A DNA stretch of 32,061 bases from Gammaproteobacteria bacterium (GCA_022360445.1 JAKSCV010000094.1:1-32061), one strand, 5' to 3'; shown: positions 18,129 to 26,225, counted from the stretch's first letter. The notes: generated by a model from the letters alone, not told the origin. A program made the numbers and translations.

Positions 18129-18462
18129 AGCAAAACTCCTTACTTACCTCTCCTGTTATCGAGGTGTTTTTTTATTTTATTTGGTCAGCCTTCTTCATCC
18201 GCCAGTATAACGGGCTACGCGCGCTTGCGTACGTTCTCAATACTGCACCATCTGCGTGAAAACAACAGAGTAGCCCGCGGATGAAATCACGAATCCAGCG
18301 GCTTATTTAATCGGATTGAAATATGCCCGGCGTAACGTTCTACGGTGAATTCATTGCAGCATTCAAAATTACGCTAAGTCCACTGATCAATTTGCTTTGC
18401 ACCGAATTCAACAACTCAGCCAAATCGAATGATTTTTTATTAGCCAGAGAATGGAGAATATT
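18129..18462. other. Intergenic region between azlC and the PhoX-like gene, with REP-like inverted repeats
   Basis: This 334-nt divergent gap holds no ORF that I can support. It must contain promoters for both azlCD and the PhoX-like gene, but I find no convincing pair of hexamers. It contains two inverted copies of a degenerate motif, GTAGCCCG plus CGGATGAA: one on the minus strand at 18194-18218 and one on the plus strand at 18270-18285. They resemble dispersed extragenic repeats of gammaproteobacteria. Confidence 0.5.
18194..18285. repeat. Inverted pair of REP-like motifs
   Basis: CGGGCTAC at 18211-18218 is the exact reverse complement of GTAGCCCG at 18270-18277. TTCATCCG at 18194-18201 is the exact reverse complement of CGGATGAA at 18278-18285. 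In the left arm the two blocks are separated by about 9 nt, while in the right arm they abut, so the structure is an imperfect long inverted repeat. Confidence 0.45.
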
Positions 18463-20334
18463 GTGATTTCTACTTTCAAAAAGAAGCCTTTAGCTTTACT
18501 GATCAGTACTATTCTGGTCAGTTCGACTTTAGCGCTAAGCAGCTGTGGCGATGATGGTGACAACGGGGTTGACGGCACCGATGGAGCTCCGGGACAAGAT
18601 GGTACCGACGGGGTTGACGGCGCCGATGGAGCTCCGGGACAAGATGGTGTAGACGGTACTGATGGAGCAGATGGCATCATAAACTACATCCCGCAGGGCT
18701 TGAAACGCCTGGCAACAGCTCCTTTAGGTGCCGAGTTCACGGGCATGTTCTTGAATACCGATGGTGCACTTTTCCTCAATACGCAACACCCAAGCAGCAG
18801 TAACACAGCCGCTGATGCCGATGGCAAAGTATTCAACAAAGGTACGGTTGGCGTGATCACGGGTATCAACTTCAATACCCTCGGTGACATGGCGGCGATG
18901 GATATGCCGATCATCACTGCTGATAAAGAAGTCGTAAAAACGGCCGTGGGCACTTATAAAGTCTTGGTTCAGCAAACAGATGCTCTGGCTGATGGCCATA
19001 CCATGGGAGACATCCTCGCTGCCGATGGCACAACGGTCATTAAAAATTCCAATGATCCTGACTTCAACGCCGCTGTTTCCGACGGTACCGGCGGCTATTA
19101 CTTGTACACCAACTGGGAAGACCGCCCAGGTAGCATGAGCCGGATTCAAATGTCGGCCGATTACAACACCGTCACAGCAGAAGGCATGCTGGACTTTTCT
19201 GCTGTAGATGGCACGTGGGTCAACTGTTTTGGCACACTCAGCCCCTGGGGTACGCCGCTCTCGGCCGAAGAACTCTACTTTGACAATACCGCCGATTGGT
19301 TTGACCCCGCTTACACCTATTTCAGTAACGCAGAAGCCATTGCCGAATACAAAGGCTACCCGCTTGATCGCAGTGGTAACTGGGGCAACCCGTATGACTA
19401 CGGCTACATCGTTGAAGTGGGCGTCAACGGAACCGTGGCCACGGCGAACGAAGCCAATGTCGAAGTGAATAAGCTGGAATTGATGGGCCGTTTCTCGCAC
19501 GAAAACCCTGTTGTCATGCCCGACCAGCGCACCGTTTTCCTAAGCGACGATGGCACAGGCGTGGTGTTCTTTAAATTCGTCGCCGATGTCGCAGGCGACA
19601 TGAGTGCTGGCAAGCTGTACGGGGCAAAAATCACTCAGGCCAGCGGCATCAAAGATCCGGCTGAAGCGGCACTTGGCATCGAGTGGATTGAGCTGGGTTC
19701 TGGCACTGAGGCAGCTATTGAAACAGCCATCGCCGAATATGACGGCACCTTTGCTGAGGCTAAATACATCACTGACCAGCAAATCAATGACTGGGCCGAA
19801 GCAAAAACAGGTACCGACATTGATGGTAACGGCAGCGTGGGCACAACCACTTTTACTGACAACCGCCCGGCTTTTCTGGAATCCCGTAAAGCCGCTGTTG
19901 CACTCGGTGCAACGGGTGAATTCCGCAAAATGGAAGGCGTTAATATCAACTATGGTTTAGCCAACACATGGTGGAATGCAGGTGCCGCAGACGGTACACA
20001 AGCCTATATGTACATGGCCATGTCGAGCTTTGACGCCACAATGGCTGACGATGCTGGCGACATTCAGTTGGATGGCACACACGGCAAATGTGGCGTTGTC
20101 TACCGCATGAAGCTCATGAAAAACGCGGACGGTCTGGTGGATGTCAACACAATGGTGCCTGCCATTGTCGGCGGCCCGTACTACGGCGACCGCAGTGTTA
20201 ATGAGTGCAGCGTGAACAACATTTCCAATCCGGACAACCTGGTGATTCTGGACGATGGCCGTGTACTCATCGGTGAGGACACAGGCAATCATGAAAACAA
20301 TGTGGTTTGGCTGTTCGACGATCCAGCGATCTAA
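18463..20334 (+). CDS. Predicted lipoprotein with collagen-like segment and PhoX-like (DUF839) domain
   Basis: The protein is about 623 residues. From the GTG at 18463 it starts MISTFKKKPLALLIST, a signal sequence ending in the lipobox LSSC (C28), so it is probably exported and lipidated. Residues 29-72 are about fourteen Gly-X-Y triplets rich in Asp (GVD, GTD, GAP, GQD), a collagen-like stalk. The remainder resembles PhoX/DUF839 proteins, whose characterised members are calcium- and iron-dependent phosphatases. Landmarks are RKAAVALGATGEFRKMEG, the acidic TDIDGNGSVG stretch and the terminal NPDNLVILDDGRVLIGEDTG. GGAG precedes the GTG by about 8 nt; an ATG at 18451 is an in-frame alternative with a weaker site. 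A hairpin and then the dihaem lipoprotein gene follow. Phosphatase activity is inferred only from the domain. Confidence 0.82.
   Translation: MISTFKKKPLALLISTILVSSTLALSSCGDDGDNGVDGTDGAPGQDGTDGVDGADGAPGQDGVDGTDGADGIINYIPQGLKRLATAPLGAEFTGMFLNTDGALFLNTQHPSSSNTAADADGKVFNKGTVGVITGINFNTLGDMAAMDMPIITADKEVVKTAVGTYKVLVQQTDALADGHTMGDILAADGTTVIKNSNDPDFNAAVSDGTGGYYLYTNWEDRPGSMSRIQMSADYNTVTAEGMLDFSAVDGTWVNCFGTLSPWGTPLSAEELYFDNTADWFDPAYTYFSNAEAIAEYKGYPLDRSGNWGNPYDYGYIVEVGVNGTVATANEANVEVNKLELMGRFSHENPVVMPDQRTVFLSDDGTGVVFFKFVADVAGDMSAGKLYGAKITQASGIKDPAEAALGIEWIELGSGTEAAIETAIAEYDGTFAEAKYITDQQINDWAEAKTGTDIDGNGSVGTTTFTDNRPAFLESRKAAVALGATGEFRKMEGVNINYGLANTWWNAGAADGTQAYMYMAMSSFDATMADDAGDIQLDGTHGKCGVVYRMKLMKNADGLVDVNTMVPAIVGGPYYGDRSVNECSVNNISNPDNLVILDDGRVLIGEDTGNHENNVVWLFDDPAI
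18564..18648 (+). repeat. Tandem 45-nt direct repeat coding for collagen-like triplets
   Basis: Two 40-nt blocks, 18564-18603 and 18609-18648, differ by a single base (A/G) and recur with a 45-nt period, which is 15 residues or five Gly-X-Y triplets. The near identity implies recent duplication and likely length variation between strains. Confidence 0.85.
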
Positions 20335-20360
20335 CACCTTGTTAGCGACGCATTAAGCCA

Positions 20361-20389
20361 TGTGGCAAGGTCGCTCTGGCCTTGCCACA
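20361..20389 (+). other. Intercistronic hairpin between the PhoX-like and dihaem genes
   Basis: TGTGGCAAGG (20361-20370) pairs perfectly with CCTTGCCACA (20380-20389) around a 9-nt loop. No T tract follows, so complete termination is unlikely. It more likely stabilises or partially terminates the upstream transcript, giving more PhoX-like protein than dihaem protein. That consequence is inferred. Confidence 0.55.
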
Positions 20390-20406
20390 GCTCTGAGAGA
20401 CAACCC

Positions 20407-22074
20407 ATGAATAAACTCATCTTGATCCTGTCATTCATAACGGCGATTATTGTCGCCTGTCAAAGCGATGATGACGACGAACCAATCAACAAACCCGATT
20501 TAAGCGTTATCAGCGGCCTGGTTTTTCCTCAAAAAATCGCACATGGTCCAGAAGGCGACCTGCGCGAAACCGAGTCACCACAGATCTACAATCCAGAAGC
20601 AGTTATTCCCCCGCAATGCTACACCAAGCATGACGCAGCATTTAATCCCTGTATGACCTGCCACCAAAGCTACCCCTACAAAAGCCGGCCCAATCAAATG
20701 GGTGATGGCAGCTTACAACGAGAATATGCCTTTTCCGACCTGGGGGTCGTAAATCACTGGTTAAATCTCTTCGAAGACCGTTCCAGTGCCATAGCAAACA
20801 TCACCGATCAAGACGTGATCGACTACATCTACACCGACAACTACACCCCTTTGATCAAACAACTGAACGAAACACCCGACTGGGAAGGCCCCATCCCAGC
20901 CATCGAAAACCTGCACCTGGGAAAACAAGCATTCGATGAACAGGGTTTCGCGCTCGATGGCAGTGGTTGGGTCGCGTTTAACTACAAGCCTTTGCCCAGC
21001 ACCTTTTGGCCAACCAACGGCTCGACAGACGATGTCATGATCCGCTTGCCGGAGAACTTTCGCGCATCGGACTGCGATAGCGAAGCCTTTTCGCGAGACA
21101 CCTACCTGGCTAACCTATCCATTCTTGAAGCGAGTATAAAAAGGCTGGACAGCATCAGCACGCCACCGATTGACGAAAACAAAGTCTGTACGGATTTGAA
21201 TGGAGACGAGCAGCTGACAACCGTGGAAAACATCAATCAATTAAGCCACTTCGTCGGCCAGGCAAGCGGTATCGAAACCGCTGACATGCTCTACCCGGTG
21301 GGCACGCAGTTCCTGCACACCGTGCGCTATGTTGGCATAACCGGAGATGGCGAAATTACCGTCTCCCCGCGGATGAAAGAAGTTCGTTACATGAAAAAAT
21401 TCCAGTTTTTTAACATCTCCCACCTCGCCTCCATGTACGGAAATGAACACCAGGAAAAAATTGATGGCTTGCTGCCTAAATACATCCACCGGGGAGACCA
21501 AGGCACAGACAACAGTTTTGGCTGGATGGTCCAAGGCTTTATTGAAGCAGAAGACGGCCACTTACGCCGGCAAACCCAGGAAGAACACCTGTTTTGCATG
21601 GGCTGCCATACCACCATTGGTTCCACCGTTGATCAAACCTTTGCTTTCCCACGTAAAGTCACCGGTGCGAAGGGCTGGGGGTACATCAACCTGAAAGGTA
21701 TGAGTGATGCGCCTAACGTCGATGGCCCGGGATATGGTGAAATCAAACACTATTTAAAAACCGTCGGTGGCGGCAATGAATTCAGAGAAAACCCGGAGAT
21801 CGTTGAACGCTACTTCAATCAAGACGGCACCGTAAACGAAGCGGCCGTAGACCAGGCCCGTGACGTTTATGAATTAATTACGCCCGGGCTGCGACGCGCG
21901 CTGGATTTGAATAAAGCGTACATGACAATCGTGCATGACCAGGACTTCATTCACGGCAGAGACGCCAACCTCGCACCGGCTGAAAATGTCTATCAAAGCG
22001 TCGACAACCACACCCCCGTATTGCCCGAAGGTAAAGCAGCCCATTGGGATATTCGTCTGCTCTGGCCTGAATGA
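20407..22074 (+). CDS. Unrecognised predicted lipoprotein with two CxxCH haem motifs
   Basis: I do not recognise a named family. The 555 residues start MNKLILILSFITAIIVAC, a lipoprotein signal with C18 as the likely lipidated cysteine, followed by an Asp-rich tether (SDDDDE). Two c-type haem-attachment motifs are present, CMTCH (82-86) and CMGCH (397-401), about 310 residues apart. Between them is an EF-hand-like calcium loop (DLNGDEQLTTVE, 263-274). No standard small cytochrome fold surrounds the motifs, so this looks like a large multidomain periplasmic redox or oxidase protein. The ATG at 20407 is chosen because it gives the signal peptide; an earlier in-frame codon would add a polar leader overlapping the hairpin. 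The gene is 72 nt after the PhoX-like gene, suggesting a shared task. A strong terminator follows. Confidence 0.8.
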   Translation: MNKLILILSFITAIIVACQSDDDDEPINKPDLSVISGLVFPQKIAHGPEGDLRETESPQIYNPEAVIPPQCYTKHDAAFNPCMTCHQSYPYKSRPNQMGDGSLQREYAFSDLGVVNHWLNLFEDRSSAIANITDQDVIDYIYTDNYTPLIKQLNETPDWEGPIPAIENLHLGKQAFDEQGFALDGSGWVAFNYKPLPSTFWPTNGSTDDVMIRLPENFRASDCDSEAFSRDTYLANLSILEASIKRLDSISTPPIDENKVCTDLNGDEQLTTVENINQLSHFVGQASGIETADMLYPVGTQFLHTVRYVGITGDGEITVSPRMKEVRYMKKFQFFNISHLASMYGNEHQEKIDGLLPKYIHRGDQGTDNSFGWMVQGFIEAEDGHLRRQTQEEHLFCMGCHTTIGSTVDQTFAFPRKVTGAKGWGYINLKGMSDAPNVDGPGYGEIKHYLKTVGGGNEFRENPEIVERYFNQDGTVNEAAVDQARDVYELITPGLRRALDLNKAYMTIVHDQDFIHGRDANLAPAENVYQSVDNHTPVLPEGKAAHWDIRLLWPE

Positions 22075-22086
22075 ACACAGGCATTC

Positions 22087-22122
22087 AAAGCCTCAGAGTA
22101 CAACGAACCTCTGAGGCTTTTT
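22087..22122 (+). terminator. Rho-independent terminator
   Basis: AAAGCCTCAGAG (22087-22098) and CTCTGAGGCTTT (22109-22120) form a perfect 12-bp stem around a 10-nt loop, ending in a short T run (TTTTT at 22118-22122). It ends the PhoX-like/dihaem transcription unit 12 nt after the stop codon. Confidence 0.88.
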
Positions 22123-22212
22123 CACAATAGGGCCTGCGCCCAATACGCAGCCGTTTTGCATTGCACGGCTTTAGCTTTACACTTAAGCAAACACCCTGCT
22201 TCTCTGGTAATC

Positions 22213-22881
22213 ATGATGACACCCCACATCCGGCTGATATCCGCAACTGCCATTTCCATTGAACCTGTTCAACAGGCCTTTCAGGCATTGTGGCCAGAAG
22301 CCCGGCTATCCAACTTGCTTGATGATTCTCTCCTGGATGACTTAAGAATCGCCGGCCACCTCACACCCGCTATTACCCACCGTGTTGACCAATTGGCGAC
22401 ACTCTCGGCCGAAGCCGGGGCGAGTGGAATTTTATTTACATGCTCAGCATTTGGTCCGGCGATTGAAGCGACTCGTGACAAGCTCGATATCCCTGTATAC
22501 AAACCTTACGAAGCTATGGTGTCGCACGCTGTTGCTAAAGGAGAGCGGTTAGGGTTAATCGCAACGTATGCGAATACGATTGACGAGATGCACGAAGCAA
22601 TACAGATCCAGTCAGAAGTTCTGACAAAACCGGTCCACCTCGAAACACGTCTGGCGAAAGAGGCCATTGACGCTCTTGAGTCCGGCGACCGAGAAACACA
22701 CGATGCGTTAATCGCCGAGTGTGCACGGGAATTACAGAATTGCGACACTCTCCTGCTGGCACAATTTTCCATGGCGCCTGCGGCCACAATAATTGAGCCG
22801 CAAGCGGGCCAAACCATTCTGACCAGCACCACCTGCGCGGTCGAATTGTTTAAGCAGCAACTGGGGCCATCATTTTTATGA
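22213..22881 (+). CDS. Asp/Glu/hydantoin racemase-family protein
   Basis: The 222-residue protein belongs to the Asp/Glu/hydantoin racemase superfamily, in which two cysteines act as acid and base on either face of the substrate. The likely pair is C77 in GILFTCSAFGPAIEA and C208 in LTSTTCAVELF, each placed as expected in the two pseudo-symmetric halves. The segment ERLGLIATYANTIDEM is also typical. The substrate cannot be told: aspartate, glutamate, hydantoin and maleate-type enzymes share the fold. The ATG at 22213 gives a natural start; a TTG at 22156 upstream is improbable. It stands after a strong terminator, so it probably has its own promoter. It converges with the metallo-beta-lactamase-fold gene, 17 nt away. 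Confidence 0.85.
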   Translation: MMTPHIRLISATAISIEPVQQAFQALWPEARLSNLLDDSLLDDLRIAGHLTPAITHRVDQLATLSAEAGASGILFTCSAFGPAIEATRDKLDIPVYKPYEAMVSHAVAKGERLGLIATYANTIDEMHEAIQIQSEVLTKPVHLETRLAKEAIDALESGDRETHDALIAECARELQNCDTLLLAQFSMAPAATIIEPQAGQTILTSTTCAVELFKQQLGPSFL

Positions 22882-22898
22882 CGGCATTGACGTACCGG

Positions 22899-23681
22899 CT
22901 AAAGAATTTCGTGCCAGACCGCCGTGCCTTTTTGCTGGCTAGACACACTCACCCGCTCATGAACCCGCTCGGGAACAGCCTCTAAAATAGCCGATTGCGC
23001 CTTTTCCGGCGTATTATTTTGTTCACTTAAGTGCGAAAGCACGATGTGCTGTAAACGGTCGTAGGTCATGCCGGCAAGGATCTCCGCCGCTTGCGGGTTC
23101 CCCAGATGCCCATAATCCCCGGTAATACGTGTTTGTAACGCAGGAGGATAGGGCCCGTCTTTCATCATCTCAATATCGTAATTACACTCAAGCAGAATGC
23201 CATCACAATCTTGAAGATTGCGTTGCACATAGGGCGTGTTTTTTCCAAGATCTGTCAGGAGCACAAGGCGTTTCGAACCCGGCGACTGAAAGGTGAACTG
23301 ACAAGGTTCAGCCGCATCATGCGGTACGGTAAAAGGCGTCACCTCTGCATCACCAATGTGCAGACACTCTCCCGCATGAAAGAGCTGCAACTGGGTGAGA
23401 TTTTTAACGTCCCTGGCTACACGGCGTGTCCCATAGCTCATCCAGACCGGGAGATTAAAACGGCGGGCCAGTGGAGCAACTCCTGAAAGGTGGTCACCAT
23501 GCTCGTGAGTGACGAGAATACCGGCCAGGCTACCCGGCTCTGTGACACCCAGCTGCGCAAGACGCTTGACGGTTTCTTTAATCGTGAACCCACAGTCGAC
23601 CAACAGGCAAGTATCTCCACAGGTGACTAGGGTACCGTTACCTTTGCTCCCACTACCCAGTGATGCAAAGCGAATACTCAT
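22899..23681 (-). CDS. Metallo-beta-lactamase-fold hydrolase (WalJ/YycJ-like)
   Basis: The 260 residues show the binuclear metal motif THEHGDH (H59, H61, D63, H64), an opening SLGSGSKGNGTLV and a terminal VLSHLSEQNNTPEKA, which are hallmarks of the YycJ/WalJ group. The family is annotated as phosphodiesterase or exonuclease-like hydrolases, and in Firmicutes it is linked to cell-wall and genome maintenance. Its role in Gammaproteobacteria is less clear. The ATG (complement of 23679-23681) overlaps the bamC stop by 4 nt, so the gene is coupled to dapA-bamC. In Escherichia coli, dapA-bamC is followed by purC; this window has the hydrolase in that place. Confidence 0.9.
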   Translation of the reverse strand: MSIRFASLGSGSKGNGTLVTCGDTCLLVDCGFTIKETVKRLAQLGVTEPGSLAGILVTHEHGDHLSGVAPLARRFNLPVWMSYGTRRVARDVKNLTQLQLFHAGECLHIGDAEVTPFTVPHDAAEPCQFTFQSPGSKRLVLLTDLGKNTPYVQRNLQDCDGILLECNYDIEMMKDGPYPPALQTRITGDYGHLGNPQAAEILAGMTYDRLQHIVLSHLSEQNNTPEKAQSAILEAVPERVHERVSVSSQQKGTAVWHEIL

Positions 23682-24757
23682 TGATCAAGTTGGGCTTGGA
23701 GTTTTTCCAATAAGGTTTTGGTGACCTCACGATCAAGTTGGCGACCCTTATCATCCGTTAAAATGAAATAGGTGCCAGCACTCTCTTCTTCCAGGTCCAG
23801 TATGATCGTTTTCCCGTCATTTTCTCGTAATAAGGTTAGCAGCTCTGCGTCGCTTTCCGCGCTTTCCGTGCGTTTTTCCAATAAAAGTTCAAGGCGCTGC
23901 TGCTCCAGATCCGCTTCTTCAACTGTGATCTCCAACGCATCCAGAGCGCGTAGTAACCGCGGCCAAAGTGCACTGGCTGGCTTTCGAACGAATAGGGTTA
24001 ACCCATTATCACCGGCTTCAAGCGCTGAGCTTTGCGTGATCTTTTCAAACGCCTGGCGAGACAGTATTCCCTGTGCTATCTGCTCTGTTGCACCCAGAAA
24101 GACGAGGAAGCGTTTGAGCATTTCAACTTCAACTTGGGGGTCATTCCTCAGAGAAAGCCCTTCCTGAAGAGTTTCCTGGGTATATTCATCTCGCTGTTCC
24201 AAATCCACCGCTTGCAGATGACTTAAAAAAATCCGGCTGCTTTGGCTGCCCTGCCGCTCGATGCGCATCGTAAAACGGTCAAAGTTGTCGCTGTCAAAAA
24301 AGTTTCCCAGTGTTTTGCGCAAAAAAGCTTTGAGCCCTTGTTTTGGAATCGGTTTGCCATCCCGTACCCACTCCGTTTCGATGAGACCGGTCAGTGGGTC
24401 TTTTTCTTCGAGGAGAAATGACTGGGATTCCCAGAATGCCAACATTTGCGGCCACAAAACGTCGGGTTCAAGATCCACTTCCAACCAATGTAGGCTCCCG
24501 CCCCGGCGCACAAAACGCACTTTTTCAAACTGGGGTAACAGTGTATTGGACGTGATAGTATTACCCACCCTGCCAGGTATGGTCAGCTGAACGGTTTTAT
24601 CAGGTCTTGCCAAGTCGGGCGGCACTTCTAAAGCCTCCGCGTCTTTGGCATTAACATAGGCTGTGTCGGGGCTGTCTCGACCCAAAAGACCGCAGCCATA
24701 CAAACTCGCTGCCAATAAAAAAATAACGCCTGTGGTGACTATTCGCTTAAGTGTCAT
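23678..24757 (-). CDS. bamC: Outer-membrane assembly lipoprotein BamC
   Basis: BamC (NlpB) is an outer-membrane lipoprotein of the BAM complex that inserts beta-barrel proteins. The 359-residue protein begins with a signal and lipobox ending at C22 (SLYGC), then a proline-containing N-terminal segment with EALEVPPDLARP (about 43-54) that in BamC contacts BamD. Two helix-grip domains follow (about 100-210 and 240-355). The ATG is the complement of 24755-24757. It lies 24 nt downstream of dapA, the classic arrangement, which strengthens the call given how divergent BamC proteins are. It is somewhat longer than the E. coli protein (344). Confidence 0.93.
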   Translation of the reverse strand: MTLKRIVTTGVIFLLAASLYGCGLLGRDSPDTAYVNAKDAEALEVPPDLARPDKTVQLTIPGRVGNTITSNTLLPQFEKVRFVRRGGSLHWLEVDLEPDVLWPQMLAFWESQSFLLEEKDPLTGLIETEWVRDGKPIPKQGLKAFLRKTLGNFFDSDNFDRFTMRIERQGSQSSRIFLSHLQAVDLEQRDEYTQETLQEGLSLRNDPQVEVEMLKRFLVFLGATEQIAQGILSRQAFEKITQSSALEAGDNGLTLFVRKPASALWPRLLRALDALEITVEEADLEQQRLELLLEKRTESAESDAELLTLLRENDGKTIILDLEEESAGTYFILTDDKGRQLDREVTKTLLEKLQAQLDQ

Positions 24758-24781
24758 TCCAAATGCCTAGTGATACGACGA

Positions 24782-25657
24782 CTAAATGACGCCCGCGTTT
24801 TTCAGCGCATCGTGTAATCGTTGATGATAGTGGGGAGCCAGTGGTGTTAAGGGTAGGCGAATACCTGTGTCGATGAGCCCCATTTGGTTTAATGCCCATT
24901 TGACAGGAATCGGGTTGGACTCTACAAAAAGATCGGTATGAAGATGGCCAATTTCTGCTTCGATCGCCTCGGCTGCCGAGCGGTTTCCTTCCCTCGCATA
25001 AGCACACATTGCTGCCATCTGTTTGGGGACAATATTGGCCGTTACAGAAATATCACCTTTGGCGCCCAGTAAAATACTTTCCATGGCGGTTGCATCATCT
25101 CCGCTGAGAACATCGAAGCCTTCACCGGTTTGATCCAATAACTCCCGTATGCGGTTCAGATTACCCGTCGCTTCTTTTATGCCAACGACATTATCAATCA
25201 CTGCGAGCCGAAAAACGGTTTCCGGCAGCATATCTACGGCAGTACGCCCAGGCACATTGTAGAGAATTTGGGGAATGGAAACGGCTTCGGCAATCGCACG
25301 ATAGTGTTGGTAAAGGCCTTCCTGTGTCGGCTTGTTGTAGTAAGGGGTCACCAGCAAGCAGGCATCTGCACCGTCTTCTGCTGCGCCTTCTGTCAGGTGA
25401 ATGGCTTCACTTGTTGAGTTCGCACCGGTTCCGGCAATGACAGGAATCCGACCCGCCACAAACTCGATCACCTTGCGGATAATGTAACGGTGCTCATCGA
25501 CATCAACGGTGGGGGATTCGCCCGTTGTGCCCACTGCAACAATCGCATCCGTGTTATTTTCAATATGAAATTCAATCAGCTTTTCAAGTGATTGTTCATC
25601 AACAGCGCCGTCTTCACGCATGGGTGTGACCAGTGCTACCATACTCCCCTGAAACAT
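24782..25657 (-). CDS. dapA: 4-hydroxy-tetrahydrodipicolinate synthase
   Basis: DapA condenses pyruvate with aspartate semialdehyde, the first committed step of lysine and diaminopimelate synthesis. The 291-residue TIM-barrel shows the Schiff-base lysine K161 in GIKEATGNL, the proton-relay residues T44/T45 in GTTGESPT, Y107 (TPYYNKPTQEG) and Y133 (ILYNVPGRT), and the carboxylate-binding R138. The ATG (complement of 25655-25657) is preceded by GAGAGG. A good promoter lies upstream. bamC follows after 24 nt. All catalytic residues are present, so it is expected to be active. Confidence 0.97.
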   Translation of the reverse strand: MFQGSMVALVTPMREDGAVDEQSLEKLIEFHIENNTDAIVAVGTTGESPTVDVDEHRYIIRKVIEFVAGRIPVIAGTGANSTSEAIHLTEGAAEDGADACLLVTPYYNKPTQEGLYQHYRAIAEAVSIPQILYNVPGRTAVDMLPETVFRLAVIDNVVGIKEATGNLNRIRELLDQTGEGFDVLSGDDATAMESILLGAKGDISVTANIVPKQMAAMCAYAREGNRSAAEAIEAEIGHLHTDLFVESNPIPVKWALNQMGLIDTGIRLPLTPLAPHYHQRLHDALKNAGVI

Positions 25658-25685
25658 AGAAACCTCTCACTAAAATCGTCTGGCA

Positions 25686-25714
25686 ATGGTACTTGCGTGC
25701 CTGTTTGAAGACAA
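25686..25714 (-). promoter_or_regulatory. Putative sigma70 promoter of dapA-bamC
   Basis: Minus-strand TTGTCT (complement of 25709-25714) is exactly 17 nt before TACCAT (complement of 25686-25691), giving a leader of about 20 nt before the dapA ATG. Spacing is ideal and the hexamers are fair. Confidence 0.45.
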
Positions 25715-25751
25715 GCTCTTGTAAAGCGCCTACGTCGATAAGGATACCTTC

Positions 25752-26225
25752 ATGAGCACTATTGAAATCGGCCATCAAGCCCCTGAGTTCACCTTACCTG
25801 CCACTGGCGGGCAAACTATTAATTTGAGTGACTTTCGGGACAAAAACGTGGTGATCTATTTTTATCCAAAAGACAGCACACCCGGTTGTACGACAGAAAG
25901 CCAGGATTTTCGTGACAACTATGATGTGTTTACTCAAGAAAACACCGTCATTTTAGGCATCTCGCGGGATAGCATCAAAAGCCACGAACGCTTCAAAGAA
26001 AAGCAAGCATTACCATTTGAGCTTCTGTCTGATGAAGAGGAAACCGTCTGTAATTTATTTGAGGTGCTCAAAATGAAAAATATGTACGGCAAACAGTTCA
26101 TGGGTATTGAGCGCAGTACTTTTTTGATTGATGCCTCTGGCACCTTCAGGGAAATCTGGAGGAAAGTGAAGGTCAAAGGACATGTTGAAGCGGTCCTGTC
26201 TGCCGTTCAAACAATCAACCGCTAA
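25752..26225 (+). CDS. bcp: Bcp/PrxQ-type thioredoxin-dependent peroxiredoxin
   Basis: The 157-residue protein is a peroxiredoxin of the Bcp/PrxQ class, reducing hydrogen peroxide and organic hydroperoxides in the cytoplasm. The active site is YFYPKDSTPGCTTES with peroxidatic C46, plus the preceding Pro and Thr of the PxxxTxxC motif. The partner cysteine that E. coli Bcp has five residues later is absent here (CTTESQDFRD). The only other cysteine is C100 in ETVC, so it is either a 1-Cys enzyme or uses a different resolving position. AAGGA lies 7 nt before the ATG at 25752. It is divergent from dapA with a 94-nt gap and stands alone. Confidence 0.93.
   Translation: MSTIEIGHQAPEFTLPATGGQTINLSDFRDKNVVIYFYPKDSTPGCTTESQDFRDNYDVFTQENTVILGISRDSIKSHERFKEKQALPFELLSDEEETVCNLFEVLKMKNMYGKQFMGIERSTFLIDASGTFREIWRKVKVKGHVEAVLSAVQTINR

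Noticed and set aside
18564-18648. CRISPR-like or satellite repeat
   Set aside because: There are only two copies with a 5-nt separation, in frame within a coding sequence, and they encode collagen-like triplets; there are no spacers and no cas genes.
18724-19500. 258-residue minus-strand open frame opposite the PhoX-like gene
   Set aside because: It is antisense to a coherent lipoprotein with recognisable domains, has no family signature and reads like a codon-bias shadow.
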